DNA of 64,000 nucleotides from Lacunisphaera sp. (GTDB taxonomy: Bacteria; Verrucomicrobiota; Verrucomicrobiia; Opitutales; Opitutaceae), in contig SIBQ01000009.1 of the NCBI GenBank assembly GCA_009695095.1, forward strand, positions 20,592 to 84,591. Direction: 5' to 3'. Every line of letters starts with the position of its first letter. The stretch's first letter is position 1. Made by a program: the position numbers and the translations under genes. Shown here piece after piece: positions 37,366 to 45,905 of the stretch. Under the pieces are notes generated by a model. The model was given only the letters and a program-made list of their open reading frames with translations. It was not told the DNA's origin and did not search any database.

Positions 37366-37972
37366 CTACTGGACGTTGCCGTAGGCGCTGAGGACGATAT
37401 TCTGTCCGGATTTCGCCCGGCCAAAGATGCGGATGGCGGCGCTGGCAAGCTGCGCCGTGCTGCGGGGCAGGAGGTGGAGGCGATAGTGCCGGCCGGCTTC
37501 GACGGTTTCGAGGCGGGTGGCAAAGGCATTGTTCGTGGACTGGGACTCAGAGAGGGCGATCTCCAGTCCCGGCACCGGCTTGAGGTCGATGGATTTCTCT
37601 TCCGCCGGTCCATTGAGTTGCCAGACGATACTGCGCGGAGTGATGGTTACGATTTCCGGAACTTCGATCCGCACCAGCAGGCGCACCGGGAGCGCCCCAT
37701 CATCGGTCAAGACAGTGATGACGCCGGCGGCACCCGGGGCATAAACCTTCTGGTCGGCGGTGGCAGCGAGGCAGTCGCAATTGGTCTTCAGTTCCAGAAT
37801 GGTGACCGGCTTGAGGCCGCGGTTGGCGAACGCAAAGACCACATCCTGCGTGCTCTGAAAAGGGGGTGGTGGTAAGGGTGGTGGTCTGCGTATTCCAGTC
37901 CAGGGCAGGGGTGGGCAACGCCAGCGAGAGTGCGGTGAGCACGGCAAACAGTCGCTGGCGTACCTGGTGCAT
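37366..37972 (-). pseudogene. DUF1573 secreted protein with a frameshift after the signal peptide
   Basis: An ATG at 37972 opens a clear signal peptide (RLFAVLTALSLALPTPAL) that continues into NTQTTTLTTTPF. At 37858-37861 a run of four A on the plus strand (four T in the gene) shifts the frame. With one base fewer the sequence runs on as FQSTQDVVFAFANRG, with the DUF1573 landmark LKTNCDCLAA, and ends at 37366. The domain is an immunoglobulin-like fold of unknown role, frequent in Bacteroidetes and Verrucomicrobia. A single homopolymer indel makes a sequencing error plausible. Confidence 0.7.
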
Positions 37973-37996
37973 GCGGGTGGGAAAGAACCGCGCGGA

Positions 37997-38350
37997 TTAT
38001 GCGCCTTGGTCGATCTGCTTCAGCGCCGCGGCAACGAGCGCGTAATGCTCCGTCACCCCGCCCAAGGCGGCGGCCGCGGCCGCCAGATCATCGGCTTTGC
38101 CATGCGCTTCGATCTCTTGGGCAAGCTTGACGGCACCGAAGTTTCCGGAGCTGCCTTTGATGGTGTGGGCGGCGCGGATGACCCTCACCATGTCCTGACG
38201 CGCCAGGGCCTCCTGCAGTTCGACTAATTGCTTCGGCGTATCCTCCAGATAGATGGCAATCAGTTCGTGCAGGATGGTCGAGCCCGCCTCCGGGCTGAGG
38301 CTGCGCAGTGCCTCAATCGCTTGGGGATTCAGTATCTCATTGTTTGATAT
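37997..38350 (-). CDS. Histidine phosphotransfer (Hpt) domain protein
   Basis: This is a stand-alone Hpt protein of about 117 residues, a helical bundle that passes phosphate between a histidine kinase and a response regulator. The phospho-accepting His is in AAHTIKGSSGNFGA near residue 58. No kinase or regulator gene is adjacent. The start is uncertain: the protein should begin about 37 codons before IYLEDTPKQL, but only an ATA (38350-38348) stands there. The open frame extends to a start at 38542 through AT-richer, unconserved-looking sequence. Confidence 0.7.
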   Translation of the reverse strand: MSNNEILNPQAIEALRSLSPEAGSTILHELIAIYLEDTPKQLVELQEALARQDMVRVIRAAHTIKGSSGNFGAVKLAQEIEAHGKADDLAAAAAALGGVTEHYALVAAALKQIDQGA

Positions 38351-38569
38351 GCGGAAATTTGCCAGTCCTAGGGGATATCCTGACACGCAGAATTGGATCT
38401 TATGAACCCAATGGCGATGGAAACCTTTAGCGGGATTACAATTTATAAAGCCCTTTAGGGCACGTGCCGGTGTCACCAGGTGGACACGCTCTATCGAACA
38501 TATCAGATAATCCGGATATGTTGATAATATACTTGCCCACAAGGCCGGCAGGCCCTTGCCTGACGCCTC
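38351..38569 (+). promoter_or_regulatory. metK leader region with several hairpins
   Basis: The gap before metK holds hairpins GTGTC/GACAC (about 38470-38487), AACATATC/GATATGTT (about 38498-38523) and CAGGC/GCCTG ending 8 nt before the start codon. The last could mask the ribosome-binding site. I could not match any known SAM- or SAH-riboswitch consensus, so regulation by S-adenosylmethionine is only a guess from position. Confidence 0.3.
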
Positions 38570-39736
38570 ATGGCAAAATCATTCGTCTTCTCTTCCGAAT
38601 CAGTTGGTGAAGGCCACCCGGATAAGGTGGCTGATCTGATTTCAGACAGTGTATTGGACGCATGCCTGGCGCAGGATCGCGCCAGCCGCGTGGCCTGCGA
38701 GACCATCGTCAAATCCAACCTGGTGATTCTCGCCGGCGAGGTGACGACGCGGGCCAAACTCAACTATGAGACCATCGTACGCGCCGCCATTCGCGAGATC
38801 GGCTACACCAACAGCGACGATGTGTTCCACGCCGACGCGGTGTTCATCAATAATTACCTGACCCGCCAGTCACTTGACATCGCCCAGGGCGTCGACGCGA
38901 AGAGAGCCAAGGGCAAGAAGACCGCCGAACAGGGGGCCGGCGACCAGGGCCTGATGTTTGGGTATGCCTGCAATGAGACCCCGGAGCTCATGCCGACTCC
39001 CGTCATGTTTGCCCACCGGCTCGGCCGCCGGCTCACCCAGCTGCGCAAGAGCGGCCAGGCCGACTGGCTGCGCCCTGACGCCAAGTCGCAGGTTTCCATC
39101 CGCTACGAGAACGACCGCCCGGTGGCGGTGGAAAACATCGTCATCTCCACGCAGCACACCACCGACGTGTCCCACCGCCAGATTGAAAGCGTCGTGATCG
39201 ATCAGGTCATCCGGAAGGTCATTCCGGCGCAAATGCTGACAAAGAAAACACAGTTTCTCATCAACCCCACCGGTCGCTTCGTCACCGGCGGTCCTCAGGG
39301 CGATTCCGGCCTGACCGGGCGCAAGATCATTGTCGACACCTACGGCGGCTGGGGCCGCCACGGCGGCGGTGCTTTCTCGGGCAAGGACCCGTCCAAGGTC
39401 GATCGCTCCGCGGCCTACATGTGCCGCTGGGTGGCCAAAAACATCGTGGCTTCCGGCCTGGCTGATCTTGCCGAGCTTCAAGTCGCCTACGCGATCGGCT
39501 ACCCCAACCCGGTCAGCGTTTATGTTGACACCATGGGCACGGGCAAGGTTCGCGATGAGAAAATCGTCAGGGCCGTCACCAAGGTCTTCAGCTTCAAGCC
39601 CGCCGACATCATCCGGCAGCTCAACCTGCTCCGGCCCATTTACCGCTCGACCACCAATTACGGCCACTTCGGCAAGATCGGCCTGCCTTGGGAGCAGACC
39701 AACAAGGTCGCGGCGCTGCGCGCCGCCGTGAAATGA
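38570..39736 (+). CDS. metK: S-adenosylmethionine synthetase
   Basis: MetK makes S-adenosylmethionine from ATP and methionine. The 388-residue protein has the signature hexapeptide-type motif [12 protein letters not shown] (near residue 124), the P-loop-like [17 protein letters not shown] (near residue 265) and the N-terminal [11 protein letters not shown]. It overlaps ahcY by ATGA, so synthesis of the methyl donor and clearance of its by-product are made together. Confidence 0.97.
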   Translation: MAKSFVFSSESVGEGHPDKVADLISDSVLDACLAQDRASRVACETIVKSNLVILAGEVTTRAKLNYETIVRAAIREIGYTNSDDVFHADAVFINNYLTRQSLDIAQGVDAKRAKGKKTAEQGAGDQGLMFGYACNETPELMPTPVMFAHRLGRRLTQLRKSGQADWLRPDAKSQVSIRYENDRPVAVENIVISTQHTTDVSHRQIESVVIDQVIRKVIPAQMLTKKTQFLINPTGRFVTGGPQGDSGLTGRKIIVDTYGGWGRHGGGAFSGKDPSKVDRSAAYMCRWVAKNIVASGLADLAELQVAYAIGYPNPVSVYVDTMGTGKVRDEKIVRAVTKVFSFKPADIIRQLNLLRPIYRSTTNYGHFGKIGLPWEQTNKVAALRAAVK

Positions 39737-41187
39737 TTGCCGCCACGCTCCAACCCCTCATCGCCATGGCCACCACCATCACCAAAGCCGCCGAACATCG
39801 GGTCAAGGACCTCACCCTCGCTGATTGGGGCCGCAAGGAAATCGCCATTGCCGAGCATGAGATGCCCGGCCTGATCGCCGTCCGCAGGAAATTCGGCCCG
39901 GCCAAGCCGCTCAAGGATGTCCGGATCACCGGCTCGCTGCACATGACGATCCAGACTGCGGTGTTGATCGAAACCCTTAAGGAGCTCGGGGCCGACGTGC
40001 GCTGGGCCTCGTGCAATATCTTTTCCACCCAGGATCATGCCGCGGCGGCCATCGCCAAATCCGGCACGCCCGTCTTCGCCTGGAAAGGTGAGACCCTCGA
40101 GGAATACTGGGATCTGACCCTTAAGGCCATCGCGTTCCCTGGCGGCAAGGGCCCGCAACTCGTTGTCGACGACGGTGGCGACGTCACGCTCCTCATCCAC
40201 AGGGGCTGTGAGCTCGAGGAGGGTAGTGACTGGGTCAACACGGCCTCCGGCTCCCAGGAAGAGCAGGTCATCAAGAACGTCCTTATGCGCGCCCACAAGG
40301 AAGACCCGCTCCGCTGGACCACAATTGCCAGGGAATGGCGCGGCGTTTCCGAGGAGACGACCACCGGCGTGCATCGCCTCTACCAGATGCTGGAGAAGGG
40401 CAAGCTCCGCGTTCCCGCCATCAACGTCAACGACTCGGTCACCAAGTCGAAGTTCGACAACCTCTACGGCTGCCGCGAGTCACTCGCGGACGGCCTCAAG
40501 CGGGCCACCGACGTCATGATCGCCGGCAAGGTCGCATGTGTGTGCGGTTATGGCGATGTCGGTAAGGGCTCGGCGCATTCCCTGAAAGGCTTTGGGGCGC
40601 GGGTCGTGGTCACCGAGATCGACCCCATCAACGCCCTGCAGGCGGCGATGGAGGGCTTCGAGGTCAACACCATCGAGTCCACGCTCGGCACGGCCGACAT
40701 CTACGTCACTACGACGGGCAACAAGGACATCATCACGCTCGAGCACATGCGGGCGATGAAAGACCAGGCCATCGTCTGCAACATCGGCCACTTCGACAAC
40801 GAGATTCAGGTCAATAAACTCAACACGTCCGACGCCAAGCGGGTCACCGTGAAGCCGCAATACGACCAGTATACGTTTCCCAAGGGCAACACCATCTACT
40901 TGCTCGCTGAAGGCCGCCTCGTGAACCTCGGTTGCGCCACCGGCCATCCCTCGTTCGTCATGTCGAACAGCTTCACCAACCAGACGCTTGCGCAGCTCGA
41001 TCTCTGGAAGAACCGCGACACCTACAAGGTCGGTGTCTACCGTTTGCCGAAGCACTTGGACGAGGAGGTCGCGCGCCTCCACCTCGAGAAGATCGGCGCC
41101 AAGCTCACCAAGCTGACCAAGGCGCAGTCCGAATATCTTGGTGTTCCGGTCGAGGGGCCCTACAAGCCCGAGCATTACCGCTATTGA
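39733..41187 (+). CDS. ahcY: Adenosylhomocysteinase
   Basis: AhcY splits S-adenosylhomocysteine to homocysteine and adenosine with a bound NAD. The protein is 484 residues from the ATG at 39733, which overlaps the metK stop; an ATG at 39766 (473 residues) fits the family start equally well. It has the NAD-binding [10 protein letters not shown], the substrate-site [13 protein letters not shown] and NIGHFDNE, and the C-terminal KPEHYRY that completes the partner's cofactor site. The stop codon lies inside a perfect inverted repeat. Confidence 0.96.
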   Translation: MIAATLQPLIAMATTITKAAEHRVKDLTLADWGRKEIAIAEHEMPGLIAVRRKFGPAKPLKDVRITGSLHMTIQTAVLIETLKELGADVRWASCNIFSTQDHAAAAIAKSGTPVFAWKGETLEEYWDLTLKAIAFPGGKGPQLVVDDGGDVTLLIHRGCELEEGSDWVNTASGSQEEQVIKNVLMRAHKEDPLRWTTIAREWRGVSEETTTGVHRLYQMLEKGKLRVPAINVNDSVTKSKFDNLYGCRESLADGLKRATDVMIAGKVACVCGYGDVGKGSAHSLKGFGARVVVTEIDPINALQAAMEGFEVNTIESTLGTADIYVTTTGNKDIITLEHMRAMKDQAIVCNIGHFDNEIQVNKLNTSDAKRVTVKPQYDQYTFPKGNTIYLLAEGRLVNLGCATGHPSFVMSNSFTNQTLAQLDLWKNRDTYKVGVYRLPKHLDEEVARLHLEKIGAKLTKLTKAQSEYLGVPVEGPYKPEHYRY

Positions 41188-41275
41188 ACCGGAATCCGGT
41201 TCAATAGCGGCCGGCCCCAAGCCTTGGCGAAGGCTGACCAAGCGCCCGGGCCGTTGATCAGCCTTCGCCAAGGCT
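41180..41275. repeat. Two consecutive perfect inverted repeats after ahcY
   Basis: The first has 13-bp perfect arms (GCTATTGAACCGG and complement, 41180-41192 and 41196-41208) with a 3-nt loop and covers the ahcY stop codon. The second has 18-bp perfect arms (AGCCTTGGCGAAGGCTGA and complement, 41220-41237 and 41258-41275) with a 20-nt loop. No T-run follows, so if they terminate transcription it is not by the simple intrinsic mechanism. A related single arm (CGCCAAGGCTAC) occurs near 42151. Confidence 0.85.
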
Positions 41276-41300
41276 GCAGCGCAACAAGGTACAACGGCCC

Positions 41301-42116
41301 CTACCGCCCTGAAACCAAATCGTAATTCTCCTTTCGCCGCACTACCCGGAGCTTGGTGTCAAAGAGTTTGGAGAGTGCCGAAGAGGTGAGGATTTGCGCC
41401 TTGGGGCCGTCGGCCGCGATGCGACCGTTTTTCAGCAGGATGACCCGCTCAATTTCGGGGATCAGGTCGGACAGGTGATGCGTCACGAGGATCAGGCTCT
41501 TGCCCGCTCGCGCCAGCTTGCGCAACACGTGGCGGAATTCTCCCACGGCGCCGGGGTCGAGGCTGTTCGTCGGCTCGTCCAGGATCAAAGCCTCGGGATC
41601 GTGCACCAGGGCACGGCCGATAAGGGCGCGGCGCTGCTCGCCCGAGGACATGGCGGACAGCGGGCGTGAGGCTAGATAACTGATTTCCAGAAAGCGCAGC
41701 AGGGAGCGGGCGCGGCGTTCCTGAGCGGAAGTCACGCGGTGGTGCGGCCACAGCCCGAGGCTGTTGAAGAAACCCGAAAGCACCATCTCGCGGGCGGTGA
41801 CTTGCCGGGCCAGCACTTCGTGTGAGAGATTCTGGAGCAGATCGAGGTTCACGATGCCGATCCGCTGGCGCACGTCCTCCAGCGACCAAAGTTCCAAGCC
41901 GAACAGGCGAAAGCGGGCTCCCTTGATGCCGGCGTGCGGATACAGTTCACACGTCATCAGTTTGACGAGGGTGGACTTGCCGGAGCCGTTCGGACCAAGG
42001 ATGGCGATGTGTTCGCCGGCGCGCACCTGCAGATTGAAGCCGCGCAGCACGCGCTTTTCCCCGCGCGTGACGGTGATGTTCTGGAAATCTAAGAGGAGTG
42101 GAGAAGAGGATGGCAC
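41301..42116 (-). CDS. ABC transporter ATP-binding protein (ModF/molybdate-type-like)
   Basis: This 271-residue single ABC ATPase has Walker A GPNGSGKST (near residue 41), signature MSSGEQRR, Walker B LILDEP and the H-loop VTHHLSDLIPE. The pattern of a 14-residue N-terminus and SSGEQRR rather than LSGGQ resembles ATPases annotated as molybdate or iron-chelate type, but the substrate cannot be told. No permease or binding protein is adjacent, so the partner is elsewhere or it is a regulatory ATPase. Confidence 0.8.
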   Translation of the reverse strand: MPSSSPLLLDFQNITVTRGEKRVLRGFNLQVRAGEHIAILGPNGSGKSTLVKLMTCELYPHAGIKGARFRLFGLELWSLEDVRQRIGIVNLDLLQNLSHEVLARQVTAREMVLSGFFNSLGLWPHHRVTSAQERRARSLLRFLEISYLASRPLSAMSSGEQRRALIGRALVHDPEALILDEPTNSLDPGAVGEFRHVLRKLARAGKSLILVTHHLSDLIPEIERVILLKNGRIAADGPKAQILTSSALSKLFDTKLRVVRRKENYDLVSGR

Positions 42117-42672
42117 CGGCGAAATAAGTTCGAGAATGAAGGCTACCCATCGCCAAGGCTACGGATGACACCTTGCTTTCCACTTTGGAAAGAAAAGTGA
42201 CGGGAGAGGTGAATACGAAACTGATGGAGCCATTATTCAACATGATTCCGTAACTGACATAACGCAGCATGAAATACGTTTCCGCTCTGGAAAACGGGAA
42301 TGCTGCGTAGCGGCCCCAGAAAAGCGGGGCGAGCGGAAGCGAACTAAAATGAAAACAAACTCGCAGGACTCTGGTCGGACTGTTTTTGGCGAATTTTGCG
42401 AATAGGTGGCGGAGGGGGGCGCATTTTGCCCCGGACAAACTTTTAATCCAACTGGCAGTGACTCATATTATATTGGTACAAAGCCGGTCCAACGAGCCAG
42501 CTAGCCGCATCGTCGGAGCTACAGACGTTCCGTGACCTTCCTTTCGCTGGTCAATTCTGCCATTGGTCGGCCGCGACCTTACAAAAAGCTGACGCACATG
42601 AGTTTTGATTTCGCAAAGTTAAGTTTGACCCGTGCAGCCTCTTCTGGGGCAGAATCTCACTGGCGACATGGA
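42117..42672. other. Gene-free stretch
   Basis: I see no convincing gene in these 556 nt. There is a perfect hairpin CTTTCCA/TGGAAAG at about 42175-42191, a stretch rich in related words (TTTCCGCTCTGGAAAACGG at about 42280), and an AT-rich patch (CATATTATATTGG) at about 42464 that could hold a promoter. Confidence 0.4.
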
Positions 42673-43800
42673 CTACTCGAAATCCAGCGTGACGGAGCGG
42701 AGCACGGGCAGGCCGCCGCCAGGATTGTCGAGTGTGGCACGGAATTGAACCCACGAGCCGCGCAACGGGAGACGGGCGGCCTCAGCGGGGGCAGTAAAAT
42801 CTGACCCGGAACCTTTCGGGCCTTCCCAAACCGCTTTTGCCAGCGCTTCCGCAGTGGCGGCAGAGCGCACCTGGAATCGGATCGCGGTGCCGGGCGGGGT
42901 GTCGGCGGTCCAGTGGATGGCGCGCAACTCGCGGGCAGGGGGAAACTCCTTCATCGGTGAAAGATAGCTGTAAGTGTTGCGGCGGTCGTAGATGTTACCC
43001 ATGACGGCAACCGTCAGCAGGTGCGGGCCCCTGTCCGGCAGGCTCAGTCGGCGTTCTGATGAAAACCCCTGCGGACCGCCCCGGTAGAGATAGGAGTCAG
43101 TGACGTGTTTACCGTCCTTCTGGTGAATGGTAAAGAGCAGGTCGAGCCAGCCGTTTGCATTGAAATCCGCGATCATGACTCCGGAGGCTGAATAGGTCTC
43201 CAGACGCGTCACGTTTTTCGGATCGAAGCCGTTCGGCCCCTGCCAGTATATGTAAGAAGGAATATCTCGTCGGCTGCCGCCGTGGTAGGAGGTGATTACT
43301 ATGGCGAGACGACCGTCGTTTTTCAGATCTGCCACGGCGACGTCTTCCGCGCCGACGGCGGGCAGGACGGTGCGGCGATCCACACTGTAGCCGGCGGCGG
43401 AGCCCCAGTAAATGAACACATCGGCCTCGGGCGAACCGCTATAGGCGAGGGAATGAATGAAATGCTCCAGCCGCTGCGTCGCTCGTGCTACAGTCCCAAG
43501 TTTCGCAGGGTCCGGTAAGTCTTCACGGCAACAATGTAGCGCCAGCGAAGAACCATTCAAGTCGAACGGCTGCGCATATATTGCCCATTGTGCGGCGTGA
43601 GCCCTCAACCGCGAGCAACTCCGGACGCTGACCAAATTATTGCGGTCACGGCTCCGGTCGGCCTCCCTCCGTCGGGACAGCGCATACCCAACCCACCACA
43701 TGGCGGCAAACTGATCGCTATACCGACCCCAAGAGCATTCCGCTCTTTTCAGAAATCGATAAACTGACAAATGTTTTACCTTCCTCACTGGCTTCCCCAA
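42673..43800 (-). CDS. FG-GAP/VCBS repeat protein, N-terminus doubtful
   Basis: The C-terminal two thirds hold beta-propeller repeats with calcium-binding-like loops: DVAVADLKNDGRLAIVI near residue 150 and MIADFNANGWLDLLF near residue 205, then LLTVAVMG. The last 100 residues look like a discoidin- or Ig-like domain (RFQVRSAATAEALAKAVWEG). The first 115 residues are Arg/Trp-rich, without a signal peptide or recognisable homology, so the true gene is probably N-terminally truncated and recognisable sequence begins near 43450. Such proteins are normally exported; this one has no visible signal. Confidence 0.55.
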   Translation of the reverse strand: MGKPVRKVKHLSVYRFLKRAECSWGRYSDQFAAMWWVGYALSRRREADRSRDRNNLVSVRSCSRLRAHAAQWAIYAQPFDLNGSSLALHCCREDLPDPAKLGTVARATQRLEHFIHSLAYSGSPEADVFIYWGSAAGYSVDRRTVLPAVGAEDVAVADLKNDGRLAIVITSYHGGSRRDIPSYIYWQGPNGFDPKNVTRLETYSASGVMIADFNANGWLDLLFTIHQKDGKHVTDSYLYRGGPQGFSSERRLSLPDRGPHLLTVAVMGNIYDRRNTYSYLSPMKEFPPARELRAIHWTADTPPGTAIRFQVRSAATAEALAKAVWEGPKGSGSDFTAPAEAARLPLRGSWVQFRATLDNPGGGLPVLRSVTLDFE

Positions 43801-43927
43801 AATCTGGGAAAACGTGTCAAAACGAGAACAAGTCTGTCCAAACGGATTCGCGGCGGGAGCCTGCCGAAATTACTGATTTCCCCTCTGAAAAGCACGGTAT
43901 GTCCTACCGTGTCACAAGTCCTAAAAT

Positions 43928-44019
43928 TGGCGGAGAGAGGGGGATTCGAACCCCCGGTAGGATTTTACTCCTACAACGCTTTAGCAAAGCGCCGCTTTCG
44001 ACCACTCAGCCATCTCTCC
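43928..44019 (-). tRNA. tRNA-Ser (GCU anticodon)
   Basis: The minus strand folds into a class II tRNA with acceptor arms GGAGAGA and TCTCTCC, discriminator G and an encoded CCA (43928-43930 complement). The anticodon loop TTGCTAA gives GCU, reading AGC/AGU serine codons. The long variable arm (GTAGGAGTAAAATCCTAC) and the T-loop GGTTCGAATCC are clear. Confidence 0.95.
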
Positions 44020-44068
44020 GGAAGCAGGCCCACGAGCAAAGGCGTGGTCTCCGTGAGTGCAAGGCATT

Positions 44069-44632
44069 TTAGCCGGCGTAATATTTCGGCTTCAACACGC
44101 CGATGCAGGGCAGGTTGCGGTACCGCTCGTTGAAATCCAGCCCGTAGCCCACCACGAATTCGTTGGGTATCTCGAACCCTACATAATCGGCCTCGAAGGG
44201 CACCATCCGGCGTGCTTTCTTGTCGAGCAGCACGCAGGTCTTCACCGACGCGGCGCCCTTGGTCTTGATCAGACAGGCCACCGCCGCGAGCGTCTTGCCG
44301 GTGTCGAGAATGTCATCCACCAGCAGCACGTGCTGGCCGCGCACGTCGAGTTTCATCTGGTCCACAATCCGGGGCTCGCCCGTGGCCTTGGTGCCGGCGT
44401 GGTAGCTGGAGGCGCGCAGGCAATCCAGCCGCAGCGGGCTGCGCAACGAGCGAAGCAGGTCGGCGGTGAAGATCAGCGCCCCGTTGACAATAGCCACCAC
44501 CATCATGTCCTTGCTGGCGTATTCGGCGTTCAGCTGGTCACCCAGTCCGGCGATGCGGCGCTTGATGGCCAACGCGGTGACAAGGACGTGGTCGAGGTGC
44601 TTCAGCTCCGGCGGTCCATGGGGCGAGGGCAT
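44069..44632 (-). CDS. hpt: Hypoxanthine phosphoribosyltransferase
   Basis: This enzyme salvages hypoxanthine or guanine to IMP or GMP with PRPP. The 187-residue protein has the PRPP-binding signature HVLLVDDILDTGKTLAA near residue 100, the VNGALIFTADL loop near residue 49, the YVGFEIPNEFVVGYGLD segment that binds the base, and a typical ending with IGVLKPKYY. It lies just downstream of tRNA-Ser on the same strand, with no functional link. Confidence 0.95.
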   Translation of the reverse strand: MPSPHGPPELKHLDHVLVTALAIKRRIAGLGDQLNAEYASKDMMVVAIVNGALIFTADLLRSLRSPLRLDCLRASSYHAGTKATGEPRIVDQMKLDVRGQHVLLVDDILDTGKTLAAVACLIKTKGAASVKTCVLLDKKARRMVPFEADYVGFEIPNEFVVGYGLDFNERYRNLPCIGVLKPKYYAG

Positions 44633-44816
44633 GGGGCGAGCAAAGTCATCCCCGGGGCCATGGCAACCCGTTACAAATCACTCGCCGGGGTTTATTTTTT
44701 TGACTTAACCCGGGGCGGGCGGTTGCCTCGCCGGGACGCGCGCCCTCCCGAAAAAGACCGACCTACACTTCACGCCACGGACGAACCCCAACCGTTAATG
44801 CCGGCTGCTGCGAATA

Positions 44817-45890
44817 ATGATATCCATCCAGGTTAAACAACTGACGAAACAGTTCGGAAGTGTCGTTGCGCTGCACGGTCTTGATCTGACAATCAACCCC
44901 GGGGAGCTTTTCTTCCTGCTCGGGCCCAGTGGCTGCGGCAAAACCACGCTGCTGCGCAGTCTCGCCGGGTTCTACATCCCAGAGAAGGGCTCGATTCTGT
45001 TTGGCGACGAGGACGTGACGCGGCTGGAGCCGCACAAGCGAAACACCGGCATGATGTTTCAAAGCTATGCGCTGTGGCCGCACATGACGGTGGCGGAGAA
45101 CGTGGCCTTCGGCCTGGAGGAACGCAAAGTTTTGCAGACGGAAATCACCAAGCGGGTGGGGGACGCCCTGGCCTCCGTGCGGATGGAGCAATACGCTGCT
45201 CGCAAACCCAACCAGCTTTCGGGCGGCCAGCAGCAGCGCGTCGCCCTGGCGCGCGCGCTCGTCATCCGCCCGCGCTGCCTGCTGCTCGACGAACCGTTAT
45301 CCAACCTCGACGCCAAGCTCCGCCTCGAGATGCGTGCGGAAATCCGTCGCGTCTGCAAGGAATTCAAGCTCACGACCGTTTACGTCACGCACGACCAGAA
45401 AGAGGCGCTGTCGATCGCCGACCGCATGGCCATCCTGGAGAGCGGCCACATCCTGCAGGTCGGCACGCCGCGTGAAGTCTACAAGCGCCCCACGCGAAAG
45501 GTCGTGGCAAACTTCATCGGCGAGACCGATTTTCTGCTCGGAAAAGTGCTCGGCAAGGTTGGCAACTACGTGACGGTCGAGACGGCTGTCGGCAAGTTCG
45601 ACGGCATCTTTGGCGATCCGAGCAATATCCCAGCGGTGGGCGACGAGGTGACCATCTCCATCCGGCCGGAATGCTGGGAGCTGCACCGCGATGCCGAGCA
45701 CCGCAACTCCGTTCGGGGCCGCATCGGTGAATCCATTTACCTCGGGGAAGTGGCCCAATATGAATTTGTCACGAGCAACGGCCCCACCTTGAAGATTTTT
45801 GAGCGCAATCCGCGCTTTGTCGACGGTTCGACACGCGGCGAACTCTATGCTACGGTCGAGCCGGAGGACGTGGTGGTGCTAGTGGACTAG
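44817..45890 (+). CDS. ABC transporter ATP-binding protein, FbpC/PotA type
   Basis: The 357-residue protein has an ABC domain (Walker A GPSGCGKT, Q-loop MMFQSYALWPHM, signature LSGGQQQR, Walker B LLLDEP and D-loop SNLDAKLR) and a C-terminal TOBE-type regulatory domain (residues 245-355). MFQSYALWPH is typical of iron(III)-, spermidine- or thiamine-type importers. It is followed after 15 nt by a solute-binding protein gene, with which it must work. No permease gene is in the cluster. Confidence 0.88.
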   Translation: MISIQVKQLTKQFGSVVALHGLDLTINPGELFFLLGPSGCGKTTLLRSLAGFYIPEKGSILFGDEDVTRLEPHKRNTGMMFQSYALWPHMTVAENVAFGLEERKVLQTEITKRVGDALASVRMEQYAARKPNQLSGGQQQRVALARALVIRPRCLLLDEPLSNLDAKLRLEMRAEIRRVCKEFKLTTVYVTHDQKEALSIADRMAILESGHILQVGTPREVYKRPTRKVVANFIGETDFLLGKVLGKVGNYVTVETAVGKFDGIFGDPSNIPAVGDEVTISIRPECWELHRDAEHRNSVRGRIGESIYLGEVAQYEFVTSNGPTLKIFERNPRFVDGSTRGELYATVEPEDVVVLVD

Positions 45891-45905
45891 CCGGGCCTCG
45901 CGACC

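Noticed and set aside
38351..38569. A known SAM-I, SAM-II or SAH riboswitch before metK
   Set aside because: None of the conserved core words of these classes could be found, so only unnamed hairpins are reported.
41947..42438. Minus-strand open frame upstream of and overlapping the ABC ATPase
   Set aside because: It overlaps the ATPase in another frame, includes hairpin sequence and has no protein-like pattern.
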